NCBI GenBank assembly: GCA_963576565.1
Contig: OY755039.1
Location: 141,677,369-141,741,368 of the forward strand
Length of the DNA stretch: 64,000 nt
Direction of reading: 5' to 3'
Source of the DNA: Aspidapion aeneum
Lineage: Eukaryota > Arthropoda > Insecta > Coleoptera > Brentidae
Made by a program: the position numbers and the translations under genes. Positions 1-12,019 of the stretch are shown here, piece after piece. The notes under the pieces are model-generated. The model ran no database searches. It was not told the origin of the DNA and saw nothing but the letters and a program-made list of their open reading frames with translations. Every line of letters begins with the position of its first letter. Position 1 is the first letter of the stretch.

Positions 1-580
1 GCAGTTTTTAGCAACGTTATTTTTTATAACGTTAATGAATGACCTATTAAGCTTGTTTTCATATATGGAATAAACGTTTTTTTCAAGTAGCTTTTAAAAT
101 CAACGTTTTTCTTTCTCACGCCTTTTTTGCGTGTTAAACACGTGATTGTGCTATGTGGGAAATTATAATGGTTTGAACTTGGTTAGCCCAAAAGAATATA
201 TTATTTTGTCTAAATTTCGAGAAAAAAGAGTAGTTGGTGTTCCGGGTCAAAAGAGTATAATACTCTAAAAAAGAGTATATCTGGTCACCCTACTCAATAT
301 CATTTTATATTTTTTACAAAATGGTTCGCACCTACAATTTATAAAATATATATTTATGGAAAACTACTACATAAAAAACCTGCAGGTACAAAAATTAGGA
401 AATGTGTTAAACAACATTAAAAATTAGGTGCCAAATTAAATCTATTTTAAATAGCTCATTAATAACATAGTTAAAATAAAAAACCATAAGAAAAAAATAA
501 TTATTTTTCTTTAAAAAAGTTTGAACTAGGGACTTACATCAGACCTGAAATTTGCAAGTTAAAAAAATATAATAAATAGT
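1..580. other. AT-rich noncoding, nothing recognised
   Basis: No coding similarity, tandem repeat or clear inverted repeat was seen on either strand. It may be part of the first intron or the upstream flank of the ABCG gene. Confidence 0.4.
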
Positions 581-792
581 ATCATAACAAAAACATTTCA
601 TGTAAAAAAAAGCCAAGTACGCGAAAATGGCCAATAATAGCCAAGTTTAGAAAAATATTTCCAAACTAGTAAGAACCTTTCATTTTGAAATTTGTATTGG
701 AGAACTTGGCTTTACTATTATCCCAATTCTTTTTACGGAATGCCATTTTCGCGTACTTGGCTTTTTTTTACATGAAATGTTTTTGTTATGAT
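581..792. mobile_element. 212-bp foldback MITE
   Basis: The two ends are inverted copies of about 50 bp: ATCATAACAAAAACATTTCA at the left and its reverse complement at the right, continuing inward through GCCAAGTACGCGAAAATGGC. The centre is a short spacer. No clear target-site duplication is visible, so the superfamily is not assigned. Confidence 0.75.
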
Positions 793-879
793 TTCACTTC
801 TTTTTTAAATGAATTGGATAATACTTAATTTTTAAAGTAGTAAAATATGCAGAATATTGTTCAAAACTTTTGCAATGCC

Positions 880-1965
880 TTACTTAAATTTTTAAGGTTT
901 TTAAATTTTTTTCCATAGTTTTATCGTAGTTCCTATCAGCCTTCCAAAGCTCAGCTCTCTAGCGTTTCTGAAAGTGCACAATGTTACTTTTACATAACTT
1001 TACATGTATAGGGGAGGGAAATAAATTAAAATTGTCATGTTTTTAAATTTTGTCCTATAGTTTTATCATAGTTCCTATCAGTCTTCCAATGCTCAGCTCT
1101 CGAACGTTTCTGGAAGTGGGTAATGTTACTTTTACATAACTTTACATTTATAGGGGAGGAGAGTAAATGAAAATATTGGACTTTTTAAATTTTTTCCCAT
1201 GGTTTTATCATAATTTCTATCAGCATTCCAATGCTCAGCTCTCTAGCGTTTCTGGAAGTGGGCAATGTTAGTTTAATATAAATTTACATTTATAGGAGAG
1301 GGAAGTAAATTAAAATGTTGGTGTTTTTAAATTTTTTCATATAATTTTATCATATTATCTTTCAGTCTTAAAAAGTTCAGCTCTCTAGCGTTTCTAGAAG
1401 TGGGCAGCGTTACTTTTACATAACTTTACATTTATAGGGGAAGGAAGTAAATTAGAGTTTTGGGGTGTTTTAATTTTTTTCTATAACTTTATCATAGTTA
1501 CTATCGGTCTTCCAAAGCTCAGCTCTCTAGCATGTCTGGAAGTAGGCAATGTCACTTTTACTTAACTTGACATTTATAGGGGAGGGAAGTAAATTAGAAT
1601 TTTGGGGTGTTTCGTATAGTTTTATCATAGTTCCTATCAGTCTGCCAAAGCTCAACTCTCTGGCATTTCTGGAAGTAGGCAATGCTACTTTTACATATTT
1701 TTAAATGTATAGGGGAGGGGAGTAAATTAAAATTATGGGGTTTTTTTACTTTTTCCTATAGTTTTATTATAGTTCCTATCAGTCTGCTAAAGCTCAACTC
1801 TCTAGCATTTCTGGATGTGGTCGATGCTACTTTTACATAACTTTAAATGTATAGGGGAGGGGAGTCAATTAAAATTTTGGGGTTTTTTGATTTTTTCCAG
1901 GGGTTTGGTCATAATTTCTATCAGTCTGCCAAATTTCAGCTTTGTAGCGTGTCTGGAAGTACAGT
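880..1965. repeat. Degenerate tandem repeat, unit about 140 bp
   Basis: About seven diverged copies follow head to tail. Each carries 'ATAGGGGAGGG', then 'AGTAAATTAAAATT', a T-rich stretch, 'TTTTATCATAGTTCCTATC', 'AGCTCAGCTCTCTAGCGT' and 'TTACTTTTACATAACTTTAC'. The ATAGGGGAGG landmark recurs near 1010, 1151, 1293, 1435, 1570, 1710 and 1850, a spacing of about 135-145 bp. Confidence 0.85.
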
Positions 1966-1985
1966 AGAATATTGATGATCTATAC

Positions 1986-2016
1986 ATGAGTGAGTGAGTT
2001 AGTGAGTGAGTGAGTG
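1986..2016. repeat. GTGA microsatellite
   Basis: A short run of GTGA units with one GTTA interruption directly after the 140-bp tandem repeat. Confidence 0.85.
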
Positions 2017-2241
2017 GCAATTTCGACGTTTTTTGAAATTTCGTAACTACTTTACTATTTTATGGAATTCCATGAAACTTGGAGGGGTTGTTACCTCTAT
2101 GGAGATCTACGACTGTGCAAAGTTTGAGATTCGTAGCTCATTCTGAAGTAGAATTTTAGGTAGGTCAAATATCGGCTGAAATGTTTCAAGAAAAGATGGT
2201 TACGGCGCGCGAACTTGGCGAGGCACTGCCGTGCCCTCAGA

Positions 2242-2890
2242 TACCGGTGGGCCAAAAAAAACCGGACAATTTTTGAACTATTCAATCCATTTTAATGGGA
2301 CAAACTGCACTTGGAATATAATTAATCAGAGTTTTGACAAAATATATTTTTCTGTCCGCCATCTCAATATCCAAGATGACGGACGAAATTAAATTGTACC
2401 CTTCAAAGATGCTCGTTTATAAAAAAGCTGCGTTCTTGCCACGCATAACAAGGTACGAATCAGCAAAATCGGTTCAGTGATTCTAAAAAAAATTTTTTGT
2501 TGCCAATCATGTCTGCATTTATTTCCTTATAAATTCATAACTACCGAACCGATTTTAATGAAATAAATAACATTCTGGTGAGAATTTATTGCTTTTTAAA
2601 GATCATGTTTAAGATGGCGGACAGAATCAACTTAATTTTTTAAAATTGCGTGTTTATTCTTATTTTCCGAAAACGTTTTAGTTTTTTTTTAATTTATAGA
2701 AAAACACTACTTATTACCTAAAAAATACGACCAAATAATATTTAAAAAAAACTAAAACATTTTCGGAAAATAAGAATAAACAAGCCATTTTGAAGAATCA
2801 AGTATGATTTAGTCTGACATCTTAAATTCTAAGATGGCGGCAAATTTTGATTATGCAGACAGGATTGGCAATGCAATCTTATAATATTTT
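2242..2890. mobile_element. Fragment of the TACCGGGTGG foldback family
   Basis: It starts with TACCGGTGGGCCAAAAAAAA and continues through the ATGGCGGACAGAATC and ACAAGGTACGAATC segments found in the full-length copy at 43003-44540. The second terminal arm is missing. Fragments containing AAGATGGCGG recur through the copy. Confidence 0.75.
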
Positions 2891-3098
2891 TAACCCACTC
2901 ATCAAAAGCTTGTGTACGCTAATGATATGATTTTAAAAAGTGAAAATAAAGCTACATCTTTGCCATGTAGAATTATAGAAGGACATATCACTTGTAAAAA
3001 ATTTGCAAGAAATAACATACTTAAACTATACCAAACCTTTATGGAACATACATCAAATTTGCGCATGCATTTAAGAGCTCTGTTTACGTTCAACAGTA

Positions 3099-3822
3099 GA
3101 GGAAAGGTGCCTATTATCGCATAGGTTCCAAATATAGGATAGTCAAGTTTTAACTAGTGGCCCCATTTACCTGCGTGTGCTTGTACATACCGATGCTACA
3201 CCAAGCTGTACAGATTCTACATAAATTACAGATTTCTGCGGCAAGTTTTTATATGCTGTTCAGTTGTTTACGTGAAATCATAGTGCACGAAAATTTTACC
3301 GCTGCTGATTATAGGTAATCTATTCTTAGAAGGTAAGACAAATTATTAATTTGATATTCATCATTTGATTAGGCATATTGTAAGGTTTTATTTGATTTAT
3401 TAGGTTTAGTTCAGTTTTATCTTTTCGAAAAGGTTGATAACCTCACAAATAATGTATGCCCTAATATCGAACACTATGGGTTCCCAATTTTGTTTTTAGT
3501 TTTAAGCGTTGACAAATTATTTTTGTATTCCAAAAATATTATGCTAGTGTATGGTTTTCACTGATTAAAAAGTATAATAAAAAGCTATGGGTTCCAAATA
3601 TCGGACATTTGCGATATTGGGACTACCTCCTAATCGAATATAAGGTATTGTATTCCAAAATATATTTTTATCTGAAAAGAATTAAGTTTGACATTTGGCA
3701 TTTCAGAATATTGAAAAATATAGGTTACGTAATTGTTTGCCAACACGTACTTCTGATATATAGCTGAATTTTTTTTTTATAGGCTAAAACAAAAAAGTAT
3801 CCGATAATAGGCACCTTTCCTC
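3099..3822. mobile_element. TA-flanked element with GAGGAAAGGTGCC ends
   Basis: Inverted ends GAGGAAAGGTGCCTATTATC and its complement are each bordered by TA. The interior holds two related 'GGTTCCAAATAT' stretches in a palindromic arrangement. No coding sequence was recognised. Confidence 0.65.
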
Positions 3823-3889
3823 TACTTTTTATGGAAAATGTGATGGCAACGCCAATACGTTTTTATTAATGTAAATGTCAACGAATCGC

Positions 3890-4860
3890 ATCAGCCAGCG
3901 GTGCAGTTTTCGGAATATAGTAGACCATATTTGCTGAATAATTTGTGTTATAACCAAAAACTTCGAAGGCTTTAGTTTCCGAGATATTTACAAAAAACTT
4001 TTTTTAATGTTGATATAGGACTTTACTTGGAGTGTGCTAATAGGTTAGGAAGGTATCAGATCCGTCATGAATCCATTTATTTTTAAAACGGTTTTAAATT
4101 AATTATCAAAAAATTTATTTTCAAAAAAACCGGAATTGAAAATTAAAATATTCTATAAATTATTTTTTTTTGGTATATATTAATTATATGCGTCTAATAA
4201 AATATTGTAGGAAAAGATGAATGTTTCAAGTTCAAACAGCATGTTTTTTTTCGGAAATTAAAATGATGAAAAGATAATTTTTTGCTAGGAAATGATTTGA
4301 CATTTCTTAATTAAAATTTAAATAGTAAAAATGTTGTTAAAAATAATTTATGCCTCCATTACTTGAATCGTTTAATGACTTGCTTATTATAAAAAAATAT
4401 ATAAAAAAATTTATGTTTTTTAAGGTGAAAAATGTGCTGCGATATCGATAACTAGCAATATTTAAATTCGTCATCCCACTTGTAATAAAATTTATCGATT
4501 AAAAATATCAAGACCAAGTTTTTGGCATTCGATTACATAATTTTTTATTACATTTTTGACAATTTATTAATGTTTTAAGGTCTACTTTGAAGAGAGGTAA
4601 AAAGGTTCCAAACATAATAAAATGTGTACATTTCAAACTACGGGAGCTTTTTCAAAATTTTCAATTTGAGAAACTACACCAAAAATAAGCAATAAAAAAA
4701 ATTATTCGTTATTAAATAAATGGATCCATGACGGATGTGATACCTTCCTAACCCATTAGCCTACTATAAGTAAACCATGCTATATTCCCATTAAAAACAG
4801 TTTTTTGTAAATATCTCCGAAACGAAAGCTCCTACCAAGTTTTTAGTTATTTTTTTTTAT
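3890..4860. repeat. Inverted pair of TACCTTCC-family arms
   Basis: The left arm (to about 4082) contains ATATTTACAAAAAAC, TAGGAAGGTATCAGATCCGT and CATTTATTTT. The right arm (from about 4715) is the inverted copy with AATGGATCCATGACGGAT, ACCTTCCTAACCC and TTTTTTGTAAATATCTCCGA. Related fragments occur near 6.3, 18.8, 21.2, 57.8 and 59.3 kb. The family's true ends are unclear because some copies stop at TACCTTCC and others continue into the ATGGATCC part. Confidence 0.65.
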
Positions 4861-4966
4861 CAACCACACTGTGTTTACAATCTACTCAGTAAGACTAATT
4901 AGCAATTTTGTTTTAACTTAATTCACTAGAAAAGTCAGATTTAAACTTAGGGTTCACTCAACAGTT

Positions 4967-5166
4967 CTCCCCGCTTTGTTAGGTCTGTAACTCACAATTG
5001 TGTTGTGTTTATAGCATTATTTTGTTTTATGTAATTCACTTAGTTTACTAGCTCAAACGGTTCACTCTCCCCGCTTTGTTAGGTCTGTAACTCACAATTG
5101 TGTTGTGTTCATAGCATTATTTTGTTTTATGTAATTCACTTAGTTTACTAGCTCAAACGGTTCACT
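4967..5166. repeat. Two tandem copies of a 100-bp unit at a LINE 3' end
   Basis: The unit beginning CTCCCCGCTTTGTTAGGTCT is repeated exactly 100 bp later with one substitution seen (GTGTTT against GTGTTC). Each copy ends in CTAGCTCAAACGGTTCAC, which is the complement of the Jockey-type ORF stop region. The duplicated piece is therefore the 3' end of that element. Confidence 0.9.
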
Positions 5167-6270
5167 CTTTTTAGTCTTCGAACTAGCATAGTATTGTCTA
5201 GAAGCTGAATTGCTTCCACAGTCACATGCCGATGGGGTCTATCTTCATGGCTTTTTGCGTACTTTTTTTATAGTCTTTGCTACAGTTTCGATTTTTCGAT
5301 CTCGATGAAGGTCACTATTTTAACGTACCAAGGTGCATTCACAATGTTTCTTAATACTTTATTTTGAAATCTCTGTAAAACTAGAATGTTACTCTCTTTA
5401 GCACAACCCCATAGTTGAATACCATATGTCCATACTGGTTTCAGTATTTCTCTATAAAGCAGTAACTTATTATGATGAATTGTTAAATTGGACTTCCTTC
5501 CAATTAGCCAGTTTTTCTATACCTTATCTCAAGTTGTTCTTTTTTTTTCTTAACCTGTGCTTTCCAGCGCAATTTGGCATCAAGTGTTATACCGAGATAT
5601 TTTGCCTGATTTGAATATGGTACGGGAATGTTGTTAATTGTTATTTGTATGTGATTTATATTTTTGTTTGTAAACTCAACAAGAATTGATTTGGTTTCAT
5701 TTAATTTTATTCGCCACTTTGTGGTCCAACTGTGAACTTCGGTGACTGCATCCTGAAGTTTTTCTATGCATTTTTCAATAGATTTTTCTACCGTCAATAA
5801 ACCAGTATCATCGGCAAATGTTGCTAAGTGACAATTTTCTGGCTTTGGGATATCGCAAGTGAATAATAAGTATAGATAAGGGCGTAGTACGCTACCCTGG
5901 GGCACGCCTGCTTGAATTTCTCTTAAATTTGAGTATGAGTCTTCCTGTTTTACTCAAGTGAATAATAAGTGTAGATAAGGGCCTAGTACGCTACCCTGTG
6001 GCACGCCTGCTTGAATTTCTCTTAAATTTGAAATTCCTGTTTTACTCTAAAATGTCTATCAGATATGTATGATTCAAAAATATCCGAATATTGTTTTGGC
6101 AGAAACCGTTTTAGTTTAAAATTAAGGCCTTCATGCCACATTTTGTCAAATGCTTGTGCTATCTCTAGAAAAACTGCAGAACAAACTTTTCCCTCTTCTA
6201 GTGCTTTTTCTATTATATTAGTAATTCTGTGTACTTGATCTATCGTAGAATTTTTGGTTATAACCAATGT
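5148..6270 (-). pseudogene. Jockey-type non-LTR retrotransposon reverse transcriptase, truncated
   Basis: Two open pieces on the minus strand belong to one reverse transcriptase. The upstream piece (6267-6022) has the finger/palm motifs VFLEIAQAFDKMWHEGL and FLPKQYSDIFESYISDRHF. The downstream piece (5905-5504) has QGSVL and the catalytic motif ATFADDTGLL, then the thumb-region IPVPYSNQAKYLGITLDAKL. Further downstream, in other frames, the usual C-terminal HEDRPHRHVTVEAIQLLDN can be read, ending with a TAG complementary to 5148-5150. The endonuclease and the N-terminal half of the RT are absent, so the element is 5'-truncated. A 99-bp tandem duplication (5856-6046) breaks the frame between the two pieces. 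It can make no active enzyme, although the FADD residues survive. Confidence 0.9.
5856..6046. repeat. Tandem duplication of about 99 bp inside the RT remnant
   Basis: The segment beginning CAAGTGAATAATAAGT at 5856 recurs at 5955 with a few substitutions and a small deletion, both copies running to CCTGTTTTACTC. It duplicates the QGSVL region of the RT and shifts the frame. Confidence 0.9.
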
Positions 6271-6289
6271 TTACACGACTCTCGTGTAA

Positions 6290-6635
6290 ACATTGTTATA
6301 ACACAGATTTTTGGAAAAAATGGGCGCTACAATATTCCGAAAACCGCATATTGATGCGACGCTTCGTTAAAAAGTAAGCATTTTTTAAACTTTTTTAATC
6401 AGCTCGTTACAGTATCGAATACTATTTTACCAAAAAACTTCATGAAAATCGGTTGGGCGGTTTAGGAGTTATCGTGTTACGGACAGAGTTACATACACAC
6501 ACAGGCAGACATCACGACGATACTGCTAGAGTAGGTCAAAATACACCCAGACATTTTCGGCGTTATCTGAAAAAAATAATGTTCGTCGAAAACAAAACCT
6601 TTTCAAGCCATTGCTGTGCGGGCTAGGAAGGTAAA
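6290..6635. repeat. TACCTTCC-family fragment
   Basis: It ends in GCTAGGAAGGTA and carries the family's landmarks ATCACGACGATACTGCTAG, TTTTCGGCGTTATCTGA and TCGGTTGGGCGGTTTAGGAG. The left end begins beside a short palindrome of TGTTTACACGA at about 6265-6295. Confidence 0.65.
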
Positions 6636-7401
6636 AAAACAAAATATATTATAAAGTAATACAAATATACTTTAGTTATGTTTTTTAACATTAAAATATT
6701 TTATACTAAAAGAACATTAAATATATAGTAACGTTATTGTAATATAGAAGGGGAAATTTATCCCCCCAAATCTAAAACTATGTTTAGTATTTATACACAG
6801 AATACACCTCCTGGTCACTGTGCAAAATAGTTTTATGCAATATTTATTATGATATTTCGCCCCCAAATAAAATTCCTAGATCTGCCCTTGAATATGTGTC
6901 CACAGATTGAGTAACGGTAAGGTATAGACGACAAAAAAATTTCGATTCAGATTCTATTCTGATTTTCTGGGAATTGCTCCTGCTTGGTTGCAAATTAAGA
7001 TGTTAAAAAAATGAGCCAAAATCAATTAATATACAGGGTGGTTTTGTAGGCTGATTTGACAAAAAGTGTTAATAGCAAAGTACCTTTGTTTTTAAAGATA
7101 TCGGAAAAGGTTCTTAAAAAGAGTTGTTTAGAATCAAAAGTTATGGCAGATTCTCAATTTTCAGAAAAATCAGCAAACTTTGATTTTGTAAGTCAATTAT
7201 TAAAATGTTTTCTGATTTTTAAAATGCTCACTGAGACGCTAGGCTTCCAGGATGCAGTGACCCTACCGCACACAGGCGCTGACTCGTGACGTAGGTTGAC
7301 ATTAGCACCCCGACATAAATTGTAATTTTGGAACATACTCATTTGCATCTCTTTTTAAAGCACAGCTTATTTTTTATTGCTGTCCAACTCATAGCGCTGC
7401 A
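6636..7401. other. Noncoding, nothing firm
   Basis: AT-rich. A TACAGGGTGG motif at 7032 resembles the end of the TA-flanked element families elsewhere in the window, but no matching opposite end was located. The 7275-7330 stretch is weakly similar, in inverse orientation, to 10215-10250. Confidence 0.35.
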
Positions 7402-7489
7402 CAGTGGGCTCCCGGATCTGATTTTTGACCAAAATTAGAAGAATAGTTTTGTAACAATATTTTGTTTTGAAATGAGAAAGAAGTATGTA

Positions 7490-8005
7490 TAATCAAAATG
7501 GCGAATCCAAAATAGCGAAGTTTCCTATTTATAAACCCGTAAGTATGAAATTTAGTGTTAATAGTCGCTAAATATGATTTTTGACTTAAATTTAAAAAAA
7601 CTTATTTACCAATAGGTTTCAAATTTGGAACTTTGGCATGTCTAAAGTCGTTGAGTATGATTATGAAATCAAACTTAAAAATTATATGACGGATCCAAAA
7701 GGGCAGAGTTTTCTATTTATGAACCGATATGTATCAAAATTGGAACTTTGGGGTGTGTAAAGCCGATAATTAAGATCTGACTCAAACCTAGAAAAAATAT
7801 CATGGCGGATCCGAAATGCAGAACCTTTACATTTTTAAACCGATATGTATTATATCTGGAACTCTGCGGTGTTTAACGCCGTTTATTATTATTTTTTACT
7901 CAAACAAAAAAAATACTTGCATGGCGGCCCCAAAATCTTTATCCTATAGACTATCCTATATTTATAAACCGATTTGTGTCAAACCTGGTACTTCGGTTAT
8001 TTAAA
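7490..8005. repeat. Degenerate tandem repeat, unit about 110 bp
   Basis: Four to five diverged copies share 'TTTATAAACCGATATGTAT', 'GGAACTTTGGGGTGTNTAA' and 'ATGGCGGATCCNAAA' in the same order. It lies inside the element at 7402-9917. Confidence 0.75.
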
Positions 8006-8813
8006 TTAAAAATATTAAAAAAAGTTAAACGTTATTATTCTTTGGCTCTACCAAAAACTAAAAAATAATACAAACGTAACACTAACTTTGTAGCGGATAA
8101 GAACCTGCAAGTTTAAGGACTGCATACTCAAATAAGAATGATTTTTCTAGAAAAATTTGATTTTTAGTCCAACAAAATAAATATTTTTAAAGCGTCCACT
8201 TTTTTATACCAGTTTGTTAAAAGTCAGGTTTGGTAAACTGCTGATGATTTGAAATAGAACCGTTTACCTTAAAAGCTTTTTTTCTTTTATAAACAATCCA
8301 CCTGTAAAAGTTTCATCTGTAATTTTTGGTTTTTGAGATATTGCAGTTGGTTTGTATTATGAAGTGACCATCTTTTTATTTGATTTTTAAATAAGTATAA
8401 ATATTTCTTTAAAATGACGTGTCACACTGAACTTTTAATTTTTTTATACATTATTTATATTTTTTATTAATATATATTTTTCCATGTTTATTTGTTTAAT
8501 TTAGCCTAAAGTGCTTTAAAAATATTAAACAAAAACTTTTGTTAAGACTGACATGCTGTTTTTTTGAGTTCCAGTTTTTCTCGAAGAAATCCATTTTTAG
8601 TAAATTAATAATATCTTTCATACGGGCAACTTGTGGCAGCAGATTTTAAAGTACAATTTTTGAAAAATATGTATCCATACTCAAAATTTTTGTCCAACAT
8701 TTATAAGAAATCTATCTTTTTATATAATTTCAGAAATGCCACGCAAAAACCATTGTCTGACCTGTCTACACATCAAAACTTGAATCAAAATGTAGAGGTA
8801 GAAAGTCTAATTA

Positions 8814-9654
8814 GGGGAAAGGGGGGCAAAATGGGAGAGTTAATTTTATAGGCTTATTTCTCCTATTAAATGGTCACCATTGCGTTCGTCATTTCGAATT
8901 TATGTTCTACTTTTCAGTTTAAACGATTTAGAACTCCATCATACTTTTATTTTTGTAAAGAGTTGCCTTTGGTAAAATGGGGTGCCTATGTGGCGAAACA
9001 GGCGGGGAGGTTGTGTAATTTAGAATCAATATTTTTGTAAGACCAGTTTTATTTATTAAAATACTAAACAAGTTAAAAATACTTATTTAAAAAATAAAAA
9101 GTTGTAATATAATGCAAAAACATTTTATAATAATTAAATTTAGTAACCAAGTCATCGCTGTCGACTCTCCTACACGAATTTTGCTTCAATTTTTTGCAAA
9201 GACAACATAAAATACGACTTTCAGTAATGGTATTAAAAAAATTTTTTGGGCAAAATTTGGTATAGGTTACTAGGTATAGCAAGGTGATCAAACCACCAGT
9301 TAAATTCAAACAAAAATCATACATAGTAAAGGACGAATTTTACGGGCGATGCGTTTAATTATAAATAATACATAAACCCACTAATTTTTCAATGTAAACA
9401 AAATTTTAGAAGTCTGTAAAAAATGTACTTACCGTCACAAAATGCGCAAGAGATTTTTACAATAAGCAGCGCACAACATCACATTGAGCAAAAACCAACT
9501 TAAGCTCAGCCCACCGGCACCAATCATATTGCAGAGAGTTGAACCAGGCATAAGGATAAAACATCTGATATTAAGAGGTTTCATTTTTGCGCAATTTACT
9601 TAAAACTGCGATATCCCGTTTTACCCGCGTACCCCATTTTGCCCCCCTTTCCCC
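8814..9654. mobile_element. TA-target element with GGGGAAAGGGGGG ends
   Basis: GGGGAAAGGGGGGCAAAATG at the left is matched by its complement CATTTTGCCCCCCTTTCCCC at the right, and each is bordered by TA. The element is nested in the one at 7402-9917. No coding sequence was recognised. Confidence 0.8.
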
Positions 9655-9917
9655 TACCTCTTTTTACAAGATTTATTTTATACAACATAAAATATTGTCG
9701 TAAAATGGCTTAAAATCTGGATCAAACCGCCATACAAATATGGTACTTTAACGCGAAAAATGACACTTCTAAAAAATAACTGAAAGTTACGTCAATTAAA
9801 TCATAGTTGTTCAAGGCTTGCTAGACTATCTACTCTTTTTAGTAAAGGTGTTTAAAAGTTTCAGTATATTTTTAATTTAACCCTTTTTGGCCAAAAATTA
9901 GGTCCGCGACTCCACTG

Positions 9918-10277
9918 TGTGCATCAGAAAATCGACTGACGTTGATAGTCAAAATGGCATGACTGTTTTAGATTGAGTGCGCCCGTCCCACTACTTTGAG
10001 TTAAAAAGAGAGAATAAGTAGTTGGATGACAATGTGTGAGTTTAGTAAATAAAACGAGTAGACCACTGTTTAGTTATTAGACTCATGTGTGTTTAATATT
10101 ATTAAGCGCCCTTACTGATACCTTAGTTTAGAAAGAGATGGTAAATAATCGGATAATAATGTATAAGTTCAGTCAATGACACGATTAGATTAGTTGGTGG
10201 TACGTTCCGAAATCATATTTTGTGTCGGGGTGCCGTGCTACGTCACAGTCATGTACTTTAAAAGTTGGTGGGGCATT
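9918..10277. other. Noncoding, nothing firm
   Basis: No gene or defined repeat was recognised. The GTGTCGGGGTGC stretch at about 10224 is an inverted match to 7275-7330. Confidence 0.35.
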
Positions 10278-10730
10278 CCATATACATAATATTCCAATAC
10301 CCACGGTAACTGCCCATTCATGATGCAAACATGAGGGCCTTGGGGTCTTTAAGCAAAAAAGACCTGATTGGTTGCTTTCAAAGACATATGCATATTATTT
10401 CCATATAGTACGTATTATTGCAATACCTGCGGTACCTTACGATGCAGAATGCAAACATATTTGAAATAGCAATATCAATGGGTATAAGTCTATCTCTTTT
10501 TGCGGTCCTTAAGATAAAATGTCCTGATTGGTTATACTTGACTTTACGCATGAATATTATTTTATTCTTGTATTCGTTACGTCAAATCATCGGCGTACAG
10601 TTGACAAAAACTCTATCTATGTAAATTTGGTATCTCTGCATTTTTCGTACCTTTATTTCTGAATGTTTGCATCAAACGCCAACCATTGTATAAATAGGTA
10701 ACAGGGAGTATTGGAATATTACGTATATGG
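10278..10730. mobile_element. MITE with CCATATACRTAATATTCC ends
   Basis: CCATATACATAATATTCCAA at the left is matched by TTGGAATATTACGTATATGG at the right. A related internal copy begins at about 10398 (CCATATAGTACGTATTATTG). No target duplication was identified. Confidence 0.7.
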
Positions 10731-11329
10731 GCGTATCAAAGTTGGATTAAAATATCAATAAAAAATTATATTTTTTAAAGAAAAAATGCAAATATATATT
10801 TTTTTTAAGCAAAGTGTAAATAATACTCCGTAGATTTGTTCTCAATGTTTTACGACAGGTAAGGTCAGTGGCGTACGGTAAAATTATTAAAATAACTGTA
10901 AACTATTTCAGTAAAAGAACACAAACTCAACAAATTATAGGTTTAACAATGATTTTGTGCTGTTTTAAGAAAACATAAGTTAGTGGCGTGACAGCAAAAT
11001 ATTAAAATAGTATTTATTTACTGTTTGAACTACTGCAAACGTACCTCTCAGTAAGCGCTAAATAAATGACCAGTCGAAGATCCTCTGCATTTTGTAACAT
11101 TTTGCAGATTTTTAACAGTATTCTTTGGACAGTGGCCTATTTAAATAATAACATCGTGGGGGTAATACCTCCATATTAGTTTTTGTTCATACCTGATGCT
11201 TTCTACTGGTTTAGAAAGATTGATACATAAATACAAATCAACATATTGGCCACTACAAAAAAGAAAATTTTTAGAACCTTAATTTAAAATTTAAAAAACG
11301 GTATTCTAACCACCAGTGAGTGAGTTTTT
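10731..11329. other. AT-rich noncoding, nothing recognised
   Basis: No coding similarity or repeat structure was seen on either strand. Confidence 0.4.
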
Positions 11330-11465
11330 AGCTCACACTACTACTATATAAGTAGTGTGAGCTATGGTGATCCTAATTTTTTCGAGAAAAAAAAAGTTGC
11401 TCCAATTTCAAAAATTTTTATATATCTTTGCGTTTCAGAGGATTTTGAAACTTTTTTGTTTTGCC

Positions 11466-11503
<38 letters not shown>

Positions 11504-12011
11504 AATGACCAACCCGCATAACTCAAAAACCGCTTGTCCGATTTTAATAAAATTTGGTACTTAAGTTGGGTCTTGCGCAACGCAAGCCACATAAAAGGTG
11601 GGGATAGATTCCAAAAATTAGAGTTTATGTGAAAATATAGCGTGTGTGATATCAAACGAAAGGTAATTAAGTCTGGAGTTAAACGAAATGAATTTTAGTT
11701 TATTTTTAAAAAAAGGGTGGGGGTAGATGTCAAAAATTAGAGTTTAAGTGAAAATATGGCGTGTGCGATATCAAACGAAAGGTAATTGAGGCTGGAGTTA
11801 AACAAAATATAATTTAGTTTTTTTTAAAGGGTGGGGGTAGATTTAAAAAATTTGAGTTGTCAAGTCAAAACATGGCTTGTGTGGTATCAAACGAAAGGTA
11901 ATTGAGTCTGGAGTTGAATAAAATATATTTCAGTTTTTGATTATATTAGCTCACACTATAACTATAGTACCTAGTGTGAGCTTAGGTGCCCATAGATTGG
12001 CGGAGTATTTT
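11330..12011. repeat. AGCTCACAC repeat family, copy 1
   Basis: Both ends carry a hairpin: AGCTCACAC...GTGTGAGCT. The left hairpin is followed by TATGGTGATCCTAATTTTTT and the right one by GGCGGAGTATTTT. In between lie a GTCT microsatellite, 'CATAACTCAAAAACCGCTTG' and three related blocks with 'GTGTGNNATCAAACGAAAGG'. Copies 2 and 3 are at 45.2 and 60.3 kb, and the satellite at 41 kb sits in a fourth. No coding capacity or obvious transposase terminus was seen. Confidence 0.85.
11466..11503. repeat. GTCT microsatellite
   Basis: About nine GTCT units inside copy 1 of the AGCTCACAC family. Confidence 0.95.
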
Positions 12012-12019
12012 TTTACGCA

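Larger units (their letters stand above)
7402..9917. mobile_element. Element with hAT-like CAGTGG inverted ends
   Basis: The left end CAGTGGGCTCCCGGATCTGA pairs with the right end, whose complement reads CAGTGGAGTCGCGGACCTAA; both continue into ATTTTTGRCCAAAA. The interior holds a 110-bp degenerate tandem repeat and a second inserted element (8814-9654). No transposase was recognised and no clean target duplication is seen, so the hAT assignment rests on the CAGTGG termini only. Confidence 0.6.
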
